64,000 nt of DNA, taken from Euryodendron excelsum. Lineage: Eukaryota > Streptophyta > Magnoliopsida > Ericales > Pentaphylacaceae. The notes beneath the pieces are model-generated. The model was not told where the DNA came from, did no database searches, and saw only the letters and a list, made by a program, of their open reading frames with translations. Shown here in pieces: positions 60,590-64,000 of the stretch. The stretch is taken from the NCBI GenBank assembly GCA_033060915.1, contig CM065389.1, positions 23,348,501-23,412,500 on the forward strand, written 5' to 3'. The number at the start of each line of letters is the position of its first letter. Positions within the stretch are counted from its first letter, which is position 1. The position numbers and the translations under genes are program-made.

Positions 60590-61029
60590 AACTAATATGG
60601 CCCAACTTACTATTCATTATGATCTTATTTAGTATGTTCCAATATTCAGTTTCCATACTCATACCAATGGAAGTGGAGGTTAGCAAATCAAATAACAATT
60701 GAAAATTTACTTCCTACAAGAAGAGCTACTATGACAACAACTATATCATGTAATGATCAAGAAGATAATGAACTTATAAAAAAAATTGATTAACAAGGCA
60801 ATGACCAAAATATTATTTCAAATTGAATATGAAATGTCGACAATCAAACAGAAATAAACATCTAAACAACATTAAACCAGAATCCCTCAACAGGGAATAG
60901 AGTTTATCATTCCTCCTATGAAAAAGTGAGCTTGGAACTCCCTTTATGAGAGAGATAAATAATGGTTAGTAACCCATCAAATGGCAGAAGTACTTAGGTA
61001 GAGACAACTAACCAAAATATCAATATCAC

Positions 61030-61066
<37 letters not shown>

Positions 61067-62480
61067 TCTCTTCAAGTTCAAGCCATGTCTAAATTGCAAG
61101 TTCTATTTGTCTCACCTATTTGGCTTTCTCTTTTGAACCAAATTTCAACACAAAATCATTAACAAAATTTCTAGTGTATTATGTTACCCATCTTTATTAG
61201 ACTAGGTTTATCGTTATTTCATTGCCTGAGAACAAAAAGGAAGAGGTAAGGTTATTCTCACACTCTCTGCCACCTTGGGCCCATAAGATAAATTTCTGGA
61301 TAATCCAGTTCTTGCTTTCATTGCACACGAAAACATGCAAATTATTATGCATGCAATTGTTGGCACTAAGACCGTCAAACGACAAGCAGAAAACAAAATT
61401 TCAATTCCCTGATTCCGACTATAAGAATATTTATATTAGAGTAAAGAGTTGAAGACTTCAGCAACATGTGTAACCTCATAATTTCAACCTCAATCATCAA
61501 ACACAAGATGGGCATTGCCAACCAAAATTATAGAATTTTGGGGGTGTCCGGCATAAAAATGTTGGTTCAAGTATAGGTGTAGCCACTTGGGACAAATTTG
61601 CAAAAGTCAAGTTTGTATCAAACCCTCAATTAAGAGGGCCAACAAGGGATAATATCCTTTTACTCAATGAAGTGTCTAAAAAGTGCTAGCAGATAAGGAA
61701 GTGTCTATGATAAGGAAGGTGTGCCAAAATCCATCATTCATAATTCCTTGTGCCAAAATTTGGTTAGGAATGTTGGGCACTCTTATGTGATTCACTTCGG
61801 TGATGATGGATATGGCATGATATAAATATAGACTGGTGAAAATTTTCTTTAAAAAATGACATTACAAATGGGTGAAAAGATCAAATGGAAAAAAATTAGG
61901 AACTGGGGAGAATGTCTGTACACACATACAAATTCTCACACTATTATTATTATTTTATTAATTATCATCATCGTCATCCATAATCAGTCATCAGCAAACG
62001 GCTAGATTAAATCCAGCCACAAATCTAAACATGGGCAAAAACCTGATAAACAGGATAAACGCTTTTGGCAAGGGAGCAATGCTACATTACAACACCAGTA
62101 ATACCACTCTCAGCAAGTAGAAGATTCAAGAGACACTTTAATCCATTAGTGAAAAAGGCTATTGTAACTACATCAAAAATACGTCTAGCTACTGCATGTC
62201 ATTCTGGTACAAAATTTGGCATCGATAGGAGTGTCAGTAGACAAGATTTGTAACTTCCAAGTTCACCTTCCCGTGGACTACTACTTTTCTATACATCAGC
62301 TATTAACACCATAAAACAATTAGGGAAGGCAGTGTAACTAAAGGCCAGTGCCAGAGATACATTTAAAGGATGACACCCTTCTTTCAAAATTTTATGTTTT
62401 CATGACATTTACAGGTCAACTATTCTCTAGAAGATTGCATATGGTAAAGATATGTATGCTAATGATATTATTGCTCTTAG
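60590..62480. other. Gene-free interval
   Basis: No gene could be supported. A GA microsatellite is at 61034-61063. A minus-strand frame near 62065-62190 is open but has no splice-site support. Confidence 0.3.
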
Positions 62481-62493
62481 CGATCCAATTTAC

Positions 62494-62563
62494 AGGAAGG
62501 GGACGTCATCTTGTCCAACAGCCTCAACTTGTCGAGCAACTCTTGGATGGTATTTGATGCATC
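62494..62563 (-). CDS. Orphan coiled-coil exon, unknown
   Basis: The minus strand reads CTCTGGTAG, then 70 bases open as DASNTIQELLDKLRLLDKM, then a GTAAAT donor. The heptad-like spacing of Ile/Leu suggests a coiled coil. An upstream segment ending at 62680 (KEREQRDIEENLRRKLK, then GTTATT) ends in phase to join it. The parent protein is not recognised; it may be a long coiled-coil protein. Confidence 0.4.
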
Positions 62564-62679
62564 CTACCAGAGAAAATAAACCAAAAACAATTACCGGCAC
62601 ATGGCATCTAATTTTAGGGAAAAGAGTGACTAGTAAGAAGATAAATCCAATTTTGAAAATAAGAAATGAAGAAAATAAC

Positions 62680-62748
62680 CTTCAACTTCCTTCTCAAATT
62701 TTCCTCAATGTCTCGTTGCTCCCTCTCTTTTGAAACATGTCTTTGACA
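62680..62748 (-). CDS. Orphan coiled-coil exon, 5' border uncertain
   Basis: Minus-strand frame CQRHVSKEREQRDIEENLRRKLK ends at an AAG|GTTATT donor in phase 0, compatible with the next exon at 62563. Highly charged and helical. The 5' splice acceptor was not found and a stop lies just upstream in this frame, so the exon start is uncertain. Confidence 0.35.
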
Positions 62749-63540
62749 ACTTTATTTTCTTGTTCATGTGATTATGAATGTTAAGAATATGTTTAAGAGT
62801 TCCATCTTTCTTCATTAAGAGTTCCATTAAATTTCTATAACTGTCATTGAGCAGTGAATTTCTTTGGAGAAAATAATAAGATACTGGACATTAACAAGAA
62901 GAAGGGATGGATCCCATATATGTAACTGAATTAATTCTATTTTGCTTTTCTTACTGTTTCATATTTTCATATAGAACATGTTAAACAGACTATTTGATAT
63001 TTTCTCTACAAATATTGTTTATTTACTTGAGGTTCCTTTGCTATAGTTGTAGCCAATGTCTACATATTTACTTGAAATTTGCATAGGTATTTGTCGTGCT
63101 TTCTTGTATTGTATTTTAAAAAATAATATGGAGGATGCTTCATATCTGATTCATTATAGATTAATTATTTGTATCAACAAACAATTCAAGTAATAATTAT
63201 GTACGAAATACGTGACTATAAGCCATCTAGATAATTGCAAAGTGGCTTGCTATCTTCAACAGTTTAGATATTGGATCTTAATAGGAATATTGATTTATTT
63301 ATTTATTTATTTATTTTAGTTAATCACTAGATAAATAGCAGATGTCCATTTAAATCCATCAGTTACCTGCCAAGCAATATGACGCGATTTCAAGCTGACC
63401 TAACAGTAATTGTCCTACTGTTATAAATATTTACATTCTTTTTTTTGGTGAAATACCCCTTGATATATTCTGATTGGTATGACATTTTTATCAAATGGGA
63501 TTATATCTTTGCATTTGGTAATTTGTTCTCATAGTATATA
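62749..63540. other. Gene-free interval
   Basis: AT-rich, with an ATTT microsatellite at about 63292-63318. No feature was seen. Confidence 0.35.
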
Positions 63541-64000
63541 TGTAAGCACCTCATTTTTGTCCGACTGACAATCTCCGGCCCGACTAGACTCATATTCAAA
63601 TTGACACAGACACATTCAATTCCAAATCAGTTTCTTAGATTCAATACAATTAATCAACTGCTTTGCAGGCCCGCCAAGTCCAATAAGGGCAAAATGACCA
63701 AAATGTCTTTAGGGCATTGTTTGGTCCAATTTCAATTGGCACGTCTTCTTAGAGATGGTAAGTCCGTATTTCAATCTCAATTTTCAGTTTCAATTCCAGT
63801 TCAGACCTGTAGAACTCGATCCAACACGTTTTTCGAAAAAGTTGATCACTCAGATTATAAGTCTATCTAGCACGGCATGTTCACTGAGAAAGCACAAAAC
63901 CTCTCAGAATGATAAGTCCCTTAACACCCATCGATCAGGACAGAACCCAAGTCCCCCATATAGTAAAGCGGTTTACTTCTGGCGCCCGCTAGCCCGCTAA
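63541..64000 (+). mobile_element. Start of an LTR, cut by window end
   Basis: TGTAAGCACCTCATTTTTGTC is a start typical of plant Gypsy LTRs. GGGCAAAATGACCAAAATG near 63686, as often seen in LTRs, follows. The frame 63601-63870 is not recognisable as protein. The rest lies outside the window. Confidence 0.5.

Noticed and set aside
63601..64000. Two overlapping plus-strand frames at the window end
   Set aside because: They lie in what looks like an LTR and have no domain.
1..64000. CRISPR arrays, operons, bacterial ribosome-binding sites
   Set aside because: Tandem repeats here have no unique equal-length spacers, and the sequence is plant nuclear in type.

Overview
The window looks like nuclear DNA of a flowering plant, most likely a eudicot. 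It is AT-rich, its genes are split by short AT-rich introns with GT/AG borders, and most of it is transposable-element sequence of plant type (Ty3/Gypsy, Ty1/Copia, L1-type LINE, Helitron, MITEs). There is also a fragment of an endogenous plant pararetrovirus and a decayed pentatricopeptide-repeat gene. I could not name the species.

Only one apparently intact protein gene was found: a seven-exon minus-strand gene (6870-8751). Its exons join in phase into a 431-residue protein that reads as a degenerate kinase followed by a KEN ribonuclease-type domain, as in IRE1 and RNase L. A PPR gene (about 31990-33547, minus) is a pseudogene. Four further minus-strand segments have clean splice borders and coding-like frames (36694-36783, 46620-46828, 58143-58290, 62494-62680). 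They are unassigned, and two carry stops suggesting decay.

Layout. 1-1712: LTR and gag of a minus-strand Gypsy element, cut by the LTR of a second family. 1735-5710: MITE, Helitron, SINE-like head and a hAT-like element. 6870-8751: the KEN gene. 11611-12640: two tandem copies of a 437-bp segment, a third copy of which lies at 51937-52302. 13066-15200: LINE ORF1 remnant, MITEs and a Helitron 5' end. 16000-20050: microsatellites, a foldback element, a 55-base G run and T/A-rich repeats. About 20100-31840: a decayed LINE opened by two independent insertions, namely a hAT-like element (20191-23093) that holds two tandem Helitrons, and a complete 4968-bp Copia element (23603-28570) with target-site duplication, two LTRs, PBS and PPT but almost only gag inside. 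34290-35005: pararetrovirus fragment. 37100-45186: decayed Gypsy element (minus). 45350-54000: small repeats, a LINE fragment and orphan exons. 54027-55560: a third copy of the LTR family that starts the window. 55560-63540: mostly unassigned, with orphan exons. 63541-64000: start of another LTR.

Nothing resembles an operon. The elements relate by nested insertion, which gives a relative order of events, strongest in the 20-32 kb block. Coordinates of decayed elements are approximate unless a terminal motif or target-site duplication is cited.
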